Source of the DNA: Chloroflexota bacterium
GTDB lineage: Bacteria > Chloroflexota > Dehalococcoidia > DSTF01 > RBG-16-68-14
NCBI GenBank assembly: GCA_022565155.1
Contig: JADFKB010000013.1
Span: 1 to 37,953, forward strand
Length of the DNA stretch: 37,953 nt
Direction: 5' to 3'
Shown: piece after piece, positions 19,288-28,383 of the stretch
Layout: each line of letters begins with the position of its first letter
Position numbering within the stretch: position 1 is the first letter of the stretch
Program-made: the position numbers and the translations under genes
Notes under the pieces: model-generated
What the model saw: only the letters and a program-made list of their open reading frames with translations
Databases searched by the model: none
Told to the model about the DNA's origin: nothing

Positions 19288-20010
19288 CTACGCCTGCGCG
19301 GCGTCTGTCACCGGATAGCCTGCGATCGAATCCTGAGTCAACCGTAGGTACAGCCCCGAAACGCCCGCCAACACACCTACCTCCGCCAGCGTCGCCAGAC
19401 CGACCCAGAGGCTGATATTTTCCCAGAAGGCCTCCGGGAACATCTGGATCAGGTGATCGCGATTGGGATTCAGTTTCCAGAAGTCGTTGTTGAACGCGAT
19501 CAGGTGGAACTGCTCAAACGCCCTATCGAATCCGCTGACGGCGACGACGCCAACGGCACCGATCACTGCCGCGCTGATCAGACCTGAGAGCACGATCTGC
19601 TTCGCCAGCGTTCGCATGCTTCCCTCTCCCGCCCAGATGAAGACCGCGACGATGTAGGCGAGCGCGAAGAGCACCGCCGCTTCCTGGACACGGAAGCTGG
19701 TCTGGAGCAGCGCCTTCACGTCCTTCAGGTGAGCTGTCTCGCGCGGGTTGAACAGCGAGATTGGGGCGCCGTCCTTCTGCACGCGGATGAAGATTGTGTC
19801 GGCATCGTTGTTGAAGTAGTCCCGCAGCTCACCGCTCGCTTGCAGCAACTCCGAGCGCTCGATGCCGGTGGTCGCGGTCGTATCGTAGTGGTCGGTGGCG
19901 TACTCATAGAGGCGCGGCTCGTTGACGGCGACACGGATGTTCGTGGTGAGGAGGGCGACGGGGATGGCGATGATGAAGAGCAGAGCCGAGAACCGCCGGA
20001 CGAAGGCCAC
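19288..20010 (-). CDS. TIGR01906/DUF1461 integral membrane protein
   Basis: 240 residues, ATG 20010. Hydrophobic segments lie near 7-28, 108-128, 137-163 and 197-220. The family signature region is present: an external segment after the first helix with Y-D-T-T-A-T-T-G-I-E-R-S-E-L, then F-N-P-R-E-T-A-H-L-x-D-V-K. Between the later helices F-H-L-I-A-F-N-N-D-F-W-K-L-N-P and D-H-L-I-Q-M-F-P-E-A-F-W are strongly conserved in DUF1461 proteins. Function is unknown in the family. It converges with the FmdB gene with only 9 bp between them. Confidence 0.88.
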   Translation of the reverse strand: MAFVRRFSALLFIIAIPVALLTTNIRVAVNEPRLYEYATDHYDTTATTGIERSELLQASGELRDYFNNDADTIFIRVQKDGAPISLFNPRETAHLKDVKALLQTSFRVQEAAVLFALAYIVAVFIWAGEGSMRTLAKQIVLSGLISAAVIGAVGVVAVSGFDRAFEQFHLIAFNNDFWKLNPNRDHLIQMFPEAFWENISLWVGLATLAEVGVLAGVSGLYLRLTQDSIAGYPVTDAAQA

Positions 20011-20259
20011 ACAATCCTCCCGAACTTATCCACCCGATCGAAGCCAGTACAGAGATCGTAGGGTGGCGTTTTCCCCTTGTCAAGAGTCTATCGCATAGGC
20101 AGAGATGCGCTACCCTCCAACCATGACCGTTCTGGCGAGGGAACCTTTCGCGATGCAAGACCGTCTGGACAGAAGGTGTAGCCGCCCGCCGCGAGCGAGG
20201 CGGCTGGCACACGCGGATCGTCCACGCCAGTAGTGCCCCAGTAGTGAAAGAGGCAGCCG

Positions 20260-20542
20260 ATGCGCTCCACCGCCACCGTTCGCCAGGCTCTCGTCACCGC
20301 CGCCAGGCCGGCGGCCCTCGCCGTTATCGCCGTTGCACTCGCAGTAGTGGGCAGCCTTTCGGTAGACATCGACAGCGCACACGCCCGGCCCGGAAGAGAC
20401 CGGCGTGAAAATGCTTCCGGATACGGGCACGGGCGGCGTACGCGGCAGCAGCGGAGCGTGGCCCGCCGCGTTCGGGCTGGCAGCGGCCGCCGCCCTGGCA
20501 GCGACGCTCTGCATCGCGATCCAGCAGCGCAGGCGCTTGTAG
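20260..20542 (+). pseudogene. Small secreted protein with LPDTG-type sorting signal, disrupted by a frameshift
   Basis: ATG 20260, with a weak AGAGG ribosome site, opens a clear signal peptide: Arg-containing start, long Ala/Val/Leu core, S-A-H-A end. It then runs into Arg-rich nonsense. Moving one base forward near 20385 restores sense: E-E-T-G-V-K-M, the motif L-P-D-T-G (20414-20428), a Gly/Ser stretch, an Ala/Leu membrane helix, and Q-Q-R-R-R-L before TAG at 20540-20542. The repaired product would be about 93 residues, essentially a signal peptide plus a wall or membrane sorting tail like that of the intact cohesin protein at 32292. The cause is a real frameshift, a sequencing error or, less likely, programmed +1 slippage. 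Confidence 0.6.
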
Positions 20543-20607
20543 CTATGGGCCGCCTCGCGCTACACTGCGGGACAGCCAATCCGCATGCGTAAAGTAGGAG
20601 ATGTGGC

Positions 20608-21210
20608 ATGACCCAGCAGGCAGAGAGCGTCGTCACCCCGGAGCGGTTCGCTTCCGGAATGACCTACGAAGAGTGGATGCAGAAGATCGACCAGAACCAG
20701 AAGCGGTTTGAAGAGAACTACGGGGAGACGTCGATCTCGGAGGACGACGCGCGCGCGCTGCGTGCGCTCGTCGAGAAGCCGAACGGGCCGGCGAAGTGCC
20801 TGGCCCTGGGCGAGGCCTGGTGCCCGGATGTCTTCCGCGGCTTCCCCGTCATCGCCCGCATCGCCGAAGTGAGCGGCATGGAGTTGCGCACGTTCCTCCG
20901 CGACGAGAACAACGACATCATCGCGGAGTTTCTCAAGGGCGGCGAGCACGAATCGATCCCCGTGTTCGTGTTCTACGACCGCGACCACAACTACATCGCC
21001 CACTGGATCGAGCGGCCGGCGCAAGCGAACGAGGAGATGCCGGAGCTGCGAAAGCTGACAGCGCCCTTGCAGAACGCCGACATCTCGCCCGAAGAGCGAA
21101 AGAAGCTCATCAAGGCCTACATCGATTTCCAGCACGGCCCCACCTGGGCCGGCTGGCGAGACGCCACCGTGCGCGAACTTCGCGAGCTGCTGGAGGAGCG
21201 GACCAGCTAG
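20608..21210 (+). CDS. Thioredoxin-family protein with a single active-site Cys
   Basis: 200 residues, ATG 20608 with an AGGAG site. The core (about 50-125) has thioredoxin-fold order: a strand ending in L-A-L-G-E-A-W-C-P-D-V-F-R, later S-I-P-V-F-V-F-Y with the cis-Pro, and I-A-H-W-I-E-R. The active site reads W-C-P-D-V where related proteins have W-C-P-D-C, so the resolving cysteine is missing. A helical extension follows. No signal peptide is visible, so it is cytoplasmic. It leads a probable operon with the LLM oxidoreductase (77-bp gap). It may act by a monothiol mechanism or in a non-redox role. Confidence 0.8.
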   Translation: MTQQAESVVTPERFASGMTYEEWMQKIDQNQKRFEENYGETSISEDDARALRALVEKPNGPAKCLALGEAWCPDVFRGFPVIARIAEVSGMELRTFLRDENNDIIAEFLKGGEHESIPVFVFYDRDHNYIAHWIERPAQANEEMPELRKLTAPLQNADISPEERKKLIKAYIDFQHGPTWAGWRDATVRELRELLEERTS

Positions 21211-21287
21211 ATCGAAAGAGAAACAGAGATCAGGCCGGACGCCGGGCAATCGCGTCCGGCCCGCTCATGTCCCGCAGGAAGGTTACA

Positions 21288-22193
21288 ATGCCCCAGCTAC
21301 CTGCGCTCAGCCTGGCCGCCGTACCCGGCAGGCGGCAGGCCACGATCGAACTGGCGCAAGAGATCGAGCGGCGCGGCTTCGCCGGCATCTACTGCCCCAG
21401 CTTCGGCGATGGTCTCAGCCTCTGTCTCGCGATCGCGATGAACACGAACGAGGTTCGCTTCGGCACATCGATCGCAAATATCTACACCCGCCACGCCAGC
21501 GACTACGCGCAGACCGCCTCCTGGATCCACGAGGCCAGCGGCGGCCGCTTCGTGTTCGGCATCGGCGTCAGCCACGGGCCGGTGCACGGTCAGCTCGGCA
21601 TCACGGTCGGCAAGCCGCTGGCGGACATGCGCCGCTTCGTCGAGGGCCTCCGCGCGGCGCCCCGCGCGGGCGAGCTGCCGCCGATCGTGTTGGCCACGCT
21701 GCGGCGGCGCATGGTGGGGCTGGCGGGCGAGATCGCCGATGGCGTCGTCTGGGCGAACGGCGCCCGTTCACACATGCAGACATCGCTCTCCTACCTGCCG
21801 GACACGCAGGCAGAATCCAACGGGCGTTTCGTCGGCAACATGATCCCCACCTGCATCTCTGACGATAAGGACGCCGCGGCCGCAGTCATGCGCCGCACGC
21901 TGACCGGTTACATCATGCTGCCGAACTACCAGAACTACTGGATCGAGGCTGGCTACGAAGAAGAGATGGCCGCGATCCGCGAGGCGATCAGCGCCGGCGA
22001 TCACGACCGCCTGCCGGCGCTGGTAAGTGACCGCTGGCTGGCAGACGTGACGCTCTTCGGCAGCATCACCGAGGTGCGGGAAGGGCTGGATGCCTGGTAC
22101 GCCGCCGGAGTAAACACGCCCATCCTCGTTCCGTCATCGACCGAAGGCGGCCAGATGCGCGCATTTCAGGAGATGTTTGCTGCATTCGAGTAA
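21288..22193 (+). CDS. LLM-class (luciferase-like) flavin/F420-dependent oxidoreductase
   Basis: 301 residues. The frame is open far upstream, but ATG 21288 has an AGGAAGG ribosome site 5 nt away and begins the family's first strand. Features seen: G-F-A-G-I-Y-C-P near 25-32, F-G-T-S-I-A-N-I-Y, A-S-G-G-R-F-V-F-G-I-G-V-S-H, M-R-R-F-V-E-G-L and A-D-G-V-V-W-A-N-G. These are standard for the bacterial luciferase TIM-barrel family, F420-dependent subgroup. These enzymes move a hydride between F420H2 (or FMNH2) and diverse small substrates. Substrate unknown. The lipoprotein gene follows after 13 bp. Confidence 0.9.
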   Translation: MPQLPALSLAAVPGRRQATIELAQEIERRGFAGIYCPSFGDGLSLCLAIAMNTNEVRFGTSIANIYTRHASDYAQTASWIHEASGGRFVFGIGVSHGPVHGQLGITVGKPLADMRRFVEGLRAAPRAGELPPIVLATLRRRMVGLAGEIADGVVWANGARSHMQTSLSYLPDTQAESNGRFVGNMIPTCISDDKDAAAAVMRRTLTGYIMLPNYQNYWIEAGYEEEMAAIREAISAGDHDRLPALVSDRWLADVTLFGSITEVREGLDAWYAAGVNTPILVPSSTEGGQMRAFQEMFAAFE

Positions 22194-22206
22194 GGGAGAC
22201 GCGGTC

Positions 22207-22800
22207 ATGAATCGATTCAAGTTCACACTCGCTGCCATCGCTGTCGTCGCCGTCGCCTCGCTCGCCCTCTTGGCTGCGTGCAATGATGACGGCACGCCCG
22301 GCGATGGCCCGACAGCTCCCCGGCCCACCTTCTTCAACGCCCCATTTGAAGGCACCCGCGATCGCATCGACCAGTACACTGGTAGAGGAAGGACTGTGGA
22401 GTCCACGGTGCAACGAGTCGAGGCGTTTGACGGCGGGCCCTTCGACCGCATGGAGTTCACGTTTAATGACAGCGTCCCAGACTACACGATCGAGTACGTA
22501 GAAGCCCCCATCGCCTGCGGCTCCGGCTTGCCCGTGGAGGTGGCAGGCGCCGCCTTCCTCGAGATCCGGATGAAACCGACGGCCGCCCACGACGAGGCAG
22601 GGGTTGGGACGATCGCGTCGTCGGACATGCTTCTCGACCTCCCCACGCTCCTAGAGTTGAAGACAACCTGCGACTTTGAGGGTGAGGTAGTCTGGATCGC
22701 CGGGCTGAGCGAGGAGGTGGAATTCAGGCACAGCTTCCTGACGTCGCCGTTTCCCGTGCACCTCATCATCATCGACGTCGACCATCCAGGAGGAAACTAG
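22207..22800 (+). CDS. AMIN-like domain lipoprotein
   Basis: 197 residues, ATG 22207 with an AAGGGAGA site 7-8 nt upstream. Residues 1-25 are a lipoprotein signal ending L-L-A-A-C. The mature part has V-E-A-F-D-G-G-P-F-D-R-M-E-F-T-F, Y-T-I-E-Y-V-E, G-A-A-F-L-E-I-R-M-K-P, T-C-D-F-E-G-E-V-V-W-I-A-G-L and a last strand L-I-I-I-D-V-D-H. This is the order of the AMIN-like domain found in actinobacterial and Chloroflexota lipoproteins, thought to bind the envelope. It lies just behind the LLM gene and may be co-transcribed. Confidence 0.8.
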   Translation: MNRFKFTLAAIAVVAVASLALLAACNDDGTPGDGPTAPRPTFFNAPFEGTRDRIDQYTGRGRTVESTVQRVEAFDGGPFDRMEFTFNDSVPDYTIEYVEAPIACGSGLPVEVAGAAFLEIRMKPTAAHDEAGVGTIASSDMLLDLPTLLELKTTCDFEGEVVWIAGLSEEVEFRHSFLTSPFPVHLIIIDVDHPGGN

Positions 22801-23007
22801 CACCCTCGCCCGCACTGGGCCAGACAGGCCATATCGCTCCTCCCGGAAACGGTCGCCTGCGGCTGATGGCGAAGCGCACGGCTCCGGCTTCACGACCACC
22901 TCAACGCCTGGTTCGGCGACGCGCTATGATGGAAGTGGCTAAGCGCCGCAGCACGATCCGGCGCGTGGCCTGCTGACCATCAGACGTAGGGCGAAGCAAA
23001 GGAACAG

Positions 23008-24135
23008 ATGTCTACCACATTCAAAATCGGCAAGATCTTCGGAATCGAGATCGGCGTCCACTGGAGCTGGGTGTTCATCTTTGCGCTGATCACATGGTCG
23101 GTGGCGGAGAGCGTGCTGACGGAGTTCTTCCCGGAATGGAGCAGCAGCCAACGCTGGGTTGTCGGCGTAGTCGTCGCGATAATCTTCTTCGCGTCGATTC
23201 TGCTGCATGAGCTGTCTCATTCGCTCGTAGCGAAGGCGAAGGGCATCCCGGTGAACGGCATCACCCTGTTCGTCTTCGGCGGCGTCTCCAACCTGGGGCG
23301 GGAGGCGCAGACGGCTGGCGAGGAGTTCCAGATCGCTATCGTCGGGCCGCTCACCAGCCTGGCGATCGGCGTCGCCTTCGCGATCGCCTGGGCCACGCTG
23401 CGGGGCGCGGCGCCAGAGGTCTCGGCGATCGCTGGCTACCTGGCGCTGATCAACGGCGCCATCGCCGCGTTCAACATGCTGCCCGGCTTCCCGCTGGACG
23501 GCGGCCGCGTCTTCCGTTCGATCGTCTGGGCGCGCAACCGCAACTTGTTGCGCGCAACACGCATCGCATCGAGGACCGGAGAGTACGTCGCGTACGGGCT
23601 GATGGCCGCCGGCGCAGTCCAGTTCTTCTTCAACGCCGTGGGCGGCGTCTGGCTCTTCATCATCGGCCTCTTCCTGCGTAACGCCGCCACCTCCAGCTAC
23701 GAGCAGATGGTGCTGCAGGCGACGCTGAGCGGCCTCTCCGCCCGGGCGCTCGCCCGCCCCGGCGTCGCCGTCGCTCCCGACATGCCGGTGGAACAGCTCG
23801 TTTCCGACTTGATGCTGCGGGGACAGGGACGCTGCTTCCCCGTCATCTCCGGCCAGCAACTGCTGGGCCTCATTACGCTCACCGATGTCCAGCGGCTGGA
23901 GCGCGAGCAGTGGCCGCAGACGAGCGTCTTTCAGGTGATGACGCCGTTCGAGAAGCTCCACACGGTCGCCCCCGAAGACGAGGCGATGCAGGTGCTTCAG
24001 TTGATGAGCGAGAAGGACGTCAACCAGGTGCCGGTGGTGGACGGGCGGCTGTTCATCGGCATCGTCAGCCGCGGCGACGTCATGCGCCTGATTCAGGTAC
24101 GCCGCGCTGTCGCAACCAGCGACGGCCAGGATTGA
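23008..24135 (+). CDS. Site-2 protease family (M50) membrane metalloprotease with two CBS domains
   Basis: 375 residues, ATG 23008 with AAAGGA. Four to six membrane helices enclose H-E-L-S-H (67-71) and N-M-L-P-G-F-P-L-D-G-G (156-166; Asp164), which supply the two His and one Asp zinc ligands. F-V-F-G-G-V-S is the conserved substrate-binding loop. The C-terminal 130 residues are a pair of CBS domains (about 245-305 and 310-370), which usually sense adenine nucleotides. Such proteins cut transmembrane segments of anti-sigma factors or regulators. The target is not evident here. Confidence 0.95.
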   Translation: MSTTFKIGKIFGIEIGVHWSWVFIFALITWSVAESVLTEFFPEWSSSQRWVVGVVVAIIFFASILLHELSHSLVAKAKGIPVNGITLFVFGGVSNLGREAQTAGEEFQIAIVGPLTSLAIGVAFAIAWATLRGAAPEVSAIAGYLALINGAIAAFNMLPGFPLDGGRVFRSIVWARNRNLLRATRIASRTGEYVAYGLMAAGAVQFFFNAVGGVWLFIIGLFLRNAATSSYEQMVLQATLSGLSARALARPGVAVAPDMPVEQLVSDLMLRGQGRCFPVISGQQLLGLITLTDVQRLEREQWPQTSVFQVMTPFEKLHTVAPEDEAMQVLQLMSEKDVNQVPVVDGRLFIGIVSRGDVMRLIQVRRAVATSDGQD

Positions 24136-24187
24136 ATCTGCAACGTTAGCGGCGCCACGCTAGCGGCAATTGAGGAACTGCTGCGCC

Positions 24188-24988
24188 CTAGTTCTCCTCT
24201 AGCGCCTTCACCCGCGCTTCTAGATTTGCGATTCCCGTCTCGATCTCCTTCTTCAGATCGTCGTCGCGGCGGACGATCTCCTTGCCCATGGCGGTGATCA
24301 CCTTCTCTAGATCCGCGCGCGTCTGCTTCACTTCGGCTCTCAACTCTTCAACACCGGCCATATCGCCCTCCTCTACGAAATTGCGGTCAAACGTGTTCTT
24401 GTCCACCTCGACGCCGTGCAGCATCGGATGGCGGTCCTCAGTCGACCCGTCGTACTGCTTGCCAACCAGCTCGGCCTCCGTCCAGCCTCCGTAGGCGGGC
24501 GACAGGGCGAGCGTCGGGTCGAGATCGTAGTCGGCTGACCAGAGCGGCATGTGGCGGAAGTTGCGCGGGTTGCCGAAGTGGCCGTTCCACCACCAGTTCG
24601 CGGTGTAGATGATAGGACGCAGGCCGTTCCGCTTCACCTCATCGATCGCCTCGCTGATGATCGGCGCGGTGATGCCGTCGGTCTCGCAGTCGATCGCGAC
24701 GAAGACGAGATCGTCCCAGGCGCGGCCGCAGGCCTGTTTACCGTTACGAACTGCTGTCCGGCCGGAGCCCGCATTCAGCGCGACGTAGGTGGCGATCCGG
24801 AACCCGGCAGCCTTCGCCTCCAGCAGGTTGCGCTCCGCGTCGGGGTTTGCGCTGAGGCCATGCCAGGAGCCGACGATCGCCAGCTCCCAGCCATCCGCGA
24901 ACACGCGCCGCCACCAGCCCTCGCCCGGATGGCGCTGGTACATGGAGATGTCGATTGCTCTCACGGGCGCGTTCATGGCCGCCTTCAT
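24188..24988 (-). CDS. GH25-like (lysozyme fold) protein with C-terminal coiled coil
   Basis: 266 residues, ATG 24988 with an AAGGCGGG site. The N-terminal 200 residues resemble a glycoside hydrolase 25 barrel: A-I-D-I-S-M-Y-Q (Asp13), A-A-G-F-R-I-A-T-Y-V, F-V-A-I-D-C-E-T-D (Asp100, Glu102) and P-I-I-Y-T-A-N-W-W-W. The Asp/Glu pair is where the muramidase catalytic residues fall. Residues about 210-266 form a charged heptad coiled coil. No signal peptide is apparent, as in phage endolysins, but no other phage genes are nearby. It might be exported by another route or act on non-peptidoglycan glycans. Confidence 0.75.
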   Translation of the reverse strand: MKAAMNAPVRAIDISMYQRHPGEGWWRRVFADGWELAIVGSWHGLSANPDAERNLLEAKAAGFRIATYVALNAGSGRTAVRNGKQACGRAWDDLVFVAIDCETDGITAPIISEAIDEVKRNGLRPIIYTANWWWNGHFGNPRNFRHMPLWSADYDLDPTLALSPAYGGWTEAELVGKQYDGSTEDRHPMLHGVEVDKNTFDRNFVEEGDMAGVEELRAEVKQTRADLEKVITAMGKEIVRRDDDLKKEIETGIANLEARVKALEEN

Positions 24989-25182
24989 AGCGTACGCCCG
25001 CCTTCGCTAATCCACTGGCTCCACCGCCAGCGCGACACGATGATACGCCCGCTGAGAAGGTTCTGCAAGCGCCACTGGCACGACACCTGCCCGCCGGCAG
25101 ACAGGGGCATCGGCGTGAGCTCAGCCGAACGGCTATGGTCGCCCTCACAGAAAGCTATCGCCGGCGCCGTAAGACGCGGAGG

Positions 25183-27408
25183 CTAGACCTTCTCCAACGG
25201 CGCGTACGAGAGCAGCAGCTTCTTCACCCCCGAGCCGTTTCCGAACGCGACGGTCACCTCCTGGTCATCAGAGGTGACCGTGCAGCTCACGACGACGCCC
25301 TCGCCGAAGCGTTGGTGGCGAACCCGATCGCCAGCGGCAAACGCGGCGTCTTGAGGGGTCGAGGGTCGGGGGTCGAGGGCCGGGGGTCGCGCGCCAGGCC
25401 GCGCACCGGGCCGCATTCGGGCCAGACTCGGCTCGCGATAGCGCGGCTCGATCTCCTTGCCGCGGCCGGGCCGTCGCGCGGCGATTAGCTCCGGCGGCAG
25501 GTCTTTCAGGAATCGCGAAGGCGGGTTGCGCAGGCTGCTGCCCATCAGCCGCCGCCGGAATGCGCGCAGCAGGTAGAGACGATCCTTTGCTCTGGTCATG
25601 CCGACGTAGCACAACCGCCGCTCCTCCTCCATCTGCGCCGGATCGTCGAACGAGCGGATATGCGGCAGCACGCCCTCTTCCATGCCGACGATGAATACAA
25701 CCGGAAACTCCAGCCCCTTCGCCGCGTGGAGCGTGATCAACGTGACGGAGTCCGCCTGCTCGTTGTACTCATCGCTGGGCGCGACGAGCGCGACGTCCTC
25801 GAGCATCTGCGGCAGCGAGGCTTCGGGCGCCAGGCCATCGTACTCGGCGGCCAGCGTCTGGAGCTGCTGGACGTTCTCCCAACGCTCCTCGCCGTCCTCC
25901 TCGAACTCGGCGAGCAGGTAGGCGCGATAGCCGATGCGCTCCAGCAACGAAGCCAGCAGCTCGCCCACCGGCCGGTTATTCGATTGGTCGACCAGGCCGT
26001 CCAGCAGGTCGAGGAAGCCGAGCAGCGCCGTCACCGACCGCGGCGCCAGCCGGTGCGGCCGGGGCTGGCGGTCCTCCGCCAGCAGTCGAAGCGCGGCGTA
26101 AGGCGGCAGGTCCAGGCTCTCCGACCAGCGCTCCAGCTCGTCTAAGGTCTTCTCGCCGATGCCGCGCGGCGGCACGTTGACGACACGTTGGAACGCGATG
26201 CGATCGACGGGACTGTGGATCAGCCGCAGGTAGGCAAGCAGGTCTTTCACCTCCCTGCGAGCGTAGAATCGCGTGCCGCCGACCAACCGATACTGGATCT
26301 GCTCTCGCAGGAACACCTCTTCCAGCACCCGCGACTGCCCGTTCGTCCGATACATGACGGCGATGTCCCCGGAACGGTATGCGCGCGACTTGAGCAACGA
26401 CGTCACCTCGGCGGCAACGAGGTCGGCCTCCTCGGCGTCGTCGTAGGCCTCGTAGACCGCGATCTGCTCGCCGGCCCCCTGCTCCGTCCAGAGCTTCTTC
26501 TCCTTGCGCTTCTCGTCGACGGCGATCACGGCGTGGGCGGAATCGAGGATGTTCTGCGTCGAGCGGTAGTTCTGCTCCAGCAGCACCGTCTTCGCATTCG
26601 GATAGTCGCGCTCGAAGTTGAGGATGTTGCGGATGTCCGCCGAACGCCAGGAGTAGATCGACTGGTCCGGGTCGCCAACGACGCAGATATTGCCGTGGCC
26701 GCCGGCGAACTGTCGCGTCAGCACGTACTGGGCGATGTTGGTGTCCTGAAACTCATCGATCATCACGTGCAGCAGCCGCTGCTGGTGCTTCTGCAGCAGC
26801 GAGTCGTTCTGGCGGAACATCGTCACGGTGCGCATGATCAGGTCGTCGAAGTCGAGCCCGTTGTTCTCCTCCAGCAGCGTCTGGTAGCGCTGGTAGGCGC
26901 GCGCGACGATCTCGCCGAAGTAGTCGCGCACCCCCGATGCGTAGCCGGCCGGCGTCGCCAGCTCGCTCTTCGCGCGGGAGATGGCGCCCAGGATCGCGCG
27001 CGGTGGGAACTTGCGCGGGTCCACAGCCAGCTCCTCCAGCACCGCGCGCATCAGCGACTGCTGGTCGGCGTCATCGTAGATGGTGAAGGCGCGGTCGATG
27101 CCGGCCGCTTCGGCTTCGATGCGCAGGATGCGCACGCAGACGGCGTGGAAGGTGCCGAGCACGAGATCGCCGGCTGTCTGGCCAAGCAGTACGCCGACGC
27201 GATCGCGCAGCTCCCGCGCCGCCTTGTTCGTGAACGTGACGGCGAGGATGCGGCGCGGATCGACGCCTTCCTGTTCGATTAGATAGGCGATGCGGTGAAC
27301 GATGACGCGGGTTTTGCCGCTACCGGGGCCGGCCAGTATCAGCAGCGGCCCGTCTACGTGCCGGACCGCCTCTTGCTGTGCCGGGTTGAGGTCGTGGAGG
27401 ATCTCCAT
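25183..27408 (-). CDS. pcrA: UvrD/PcrA-type 3'-5' DNA helicase
   Basis: 741 residues, ATG 27408. Superfamily 1A motifs in order: L-N-P-A-Q-Q-E-A-V (Q motif, 7-15), G-P-G-S-G-K-T (Walker A, 27-33), I-D-E-F-Q-D-T, G-D-P-D-Q-S-I-Y-S-W-R, E-Q-N-Y-R-S-T, T-L-H-A-A-K-G-L-E-F and Y-V-G-M-T-R-A-K. The C terminus has the Tudor-like fold typical of PcrA (D-R-V-R-H-Q-R-F-G-E-G-V-V). It unwinds DNA in nucleotide excision repair and replication restart. Near 25366-25410 a short G-rich imperfect repeat (GGGTCGAGG units) codes for an Arg/Pro/Gly/Ala linker. uvrD is an equally valid name. Confidence 0.97.
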   Translation of the reverse strand: MEILHDLNPAQQEAVRHVDGPLLILAGPGSGKTRVIVHRIAYLIEQEGVDPRRILAVTFTNKAARELRDRVGVLLGQTAGDLVLGTFHAVCVRILRIEAEAAGIDRAFTIYDDADQQSLMRAVLEELAVDPRKFPPRAILGAISRAKSELATPAGYASGVRDYFGEIVARAYQRYQTLLEENNGLDFDDLIMRTVTMFRQNDSLLQKHQQRLLHVMIDEFQDTNIAQYVLTRQFAGGHGNICVVGDPDQSIYSWRSADIRNILNFERDYPNAKTVLLEQNYRSTQNILDSAHAVIAVDEKRKEKKLWTEQGAGEQIAVYEAYDDAEEADLVAAEVTSLLKSRAYRSGDIAVMYRTNGQSRVLEEVFLREQIQYRLVGGTRFYARREVKDLLAYLRLIHSPVDRIAFQRVVNVPPRGIGEKTLDELERWSESLDLPPYAALRLLAEDRQPRPHRLAPRSVTALLGFLDLLDGLVDQSNNRPVGELLASLLERIGYRAYLLAEFEEDGEERWENVQQLQTLAAEYDGLAPEASLPQMLEDVALVAPSDEYNEQADSVTLITLHAAKGLEFPVVFIVGMEEGVLPHIRSFDDPAQMEEERRLCYVGMTRAKDRLYLLRAFRRRLMGSSLRNPPSRFLKDLPPELIAARRPGRGKEIEPRYREPSLARMRPGARPGARPPALDPRPSTPQDAAFAAGDRVRHQRFGEGVVVSCTVTSDDQEVTVAFGNGSGVKKLLLSYAPLEKV

Positions 27409-27463
27409 GGACGCACCGGCATGATAGCACGGCCCGGAAGTTGGAACTCCGTGATAGACAACG

Positions 27464-28252
27464 CTAACGCAGCGCCCGCCGCGCGTACCACCCGCCGCCT
27501 AACGCGACGGCGGCGGCGAATCCGGCAGCCGCCCCCGCCGCGACGATACTGAACGCAAGGCCACCGCCACTGGCCACCGGTTCCGCCGACGGCGCTCCGA
27601 CATCCCGCGCCAGTTCGCTGACGCCGCCGACGCCCGGAGGCGGTTCGAACTCGAGCGAAATGGCCGTCACGCAGATCTCCTTCGGAGTCGCCGGCAGCAG
27701 CGGCACGCACGGGTCATAGCTAGCGCCATAGGTCCTACCGATAGGCGGCCAGCTAGCCAGCGGCAGCGGAGTTGCGCCAAACATCGGAACAACGCGGGCG
27801 GCAACATCGTTATGCAGGGACGCCGTCGGATCGGGACTGGCCGGGACCAATATCTCCGCGAAGACATCGATGAAGCTGTCTGCCGGAAAGTCTTGCCCCG
27901 GCTGCTGGCTGCGCACCTCGCCTATCGAAGCGAGCGTCGCGCTTTCGGTAACGACGACGGGGCCGGTGACGCTCTGGCCGCTGAGAAGCATCGAGATGAG
28001 CTCGATGTCGATAACCTGCACCCCGCCGTCGTCGTACGGGTCGCTCCGCTGCAGCGTCGCCGTGCCGGTCAGCTCCAGCGTCTCCTGGCCCAACCGGCTC
28101 ACCAACGACACCTCGCCGTGCAGACCGAACTGATCCTGGCCCGCCGGCGGGAAGGCGTAAGCCCGCTGGCCGCCGGCGAGCAGCGCGACCCCTGCCGCGA
28201 CGAGCGCAAGGAGCGCAATCGTTGGCGATGGGAAGGTCGGTCGCGGCATCAT
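27464..28252 (-). CDS. Exported, C-terminally anchored protein sharing a domain with the nearby metzincin
   Basis: 262 residues from ATG 28252 (ATG 28249 and GTG 28291 are possible). It has a signal peptide (about 8-32, ending A-Y-A). A beta-rich domain (about 40-150) contains I-D-I-E-L-I-S-M-L-L-S-G, G-P-V-V-V-T-E-S, D-F-P-A-D-S-F-I-D-V-F-A-E-I and S-L-H-N-D. The same pattern appears in the metzincin at 29389: T-E-I-V-A-M-N-L-T-G, F-K-A-N-S-F-F-D-I-F-F-E-V, T-L-H-N-Q. The C terminus is a Gly/Ala membrane helix followed by Y-A-R-R-A-L-R, a typical exported-protein anchor. I cannot name the domain with certainty and the function is unknown. Confidence 0.65.
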   Translation of the reverse strand: MMPRPTFPSPTIALLALVAAGVALLAGGQRAYAFPPAGQDQFGLHGEVSLVSRLGQETLELTGTATLQRSDPYDDGGVQVIDIELISMLLSGQSVTGPVVVTESATLASIGEVRSQQPGQDFPADSFIDVFAEILVPASPDPTASLHNDVAARVVPMFGATPLPLASWPPIGRTYGASYDPCVPLLPATPKEICVTAISLEFEPPPGVGGVSELARDVGAPSAEPVASGGGLAFSIVAAGAAAGFAAAVALGGGWYARRALR

Positions 28253-28383
28253 CAGCGTTCGTGCGTGCGCGCAGCGGTCATTAGCAGACACGCCTGCTTG
28301 ATCTTGAAACGTAGCCGGCGGGGGGTTATGTCAGGCTACCGTTAGTATACGGCGCTGCCGCTCATCTCGAAAGGCTGTGCCGC

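Noticed and set aside
20796-21287. 164-residue N-terminal extension of the LLM oxidoreductase
   Set aside because: It overlaps the thioredoxin gene in another frame; ATG 21288 has a good ribosome site and begins the family fold.
26188-27282. Long plus-strand frame opposite the helicase
   Set aside because: Antisense shadow of the PcrA/UvrD gene.
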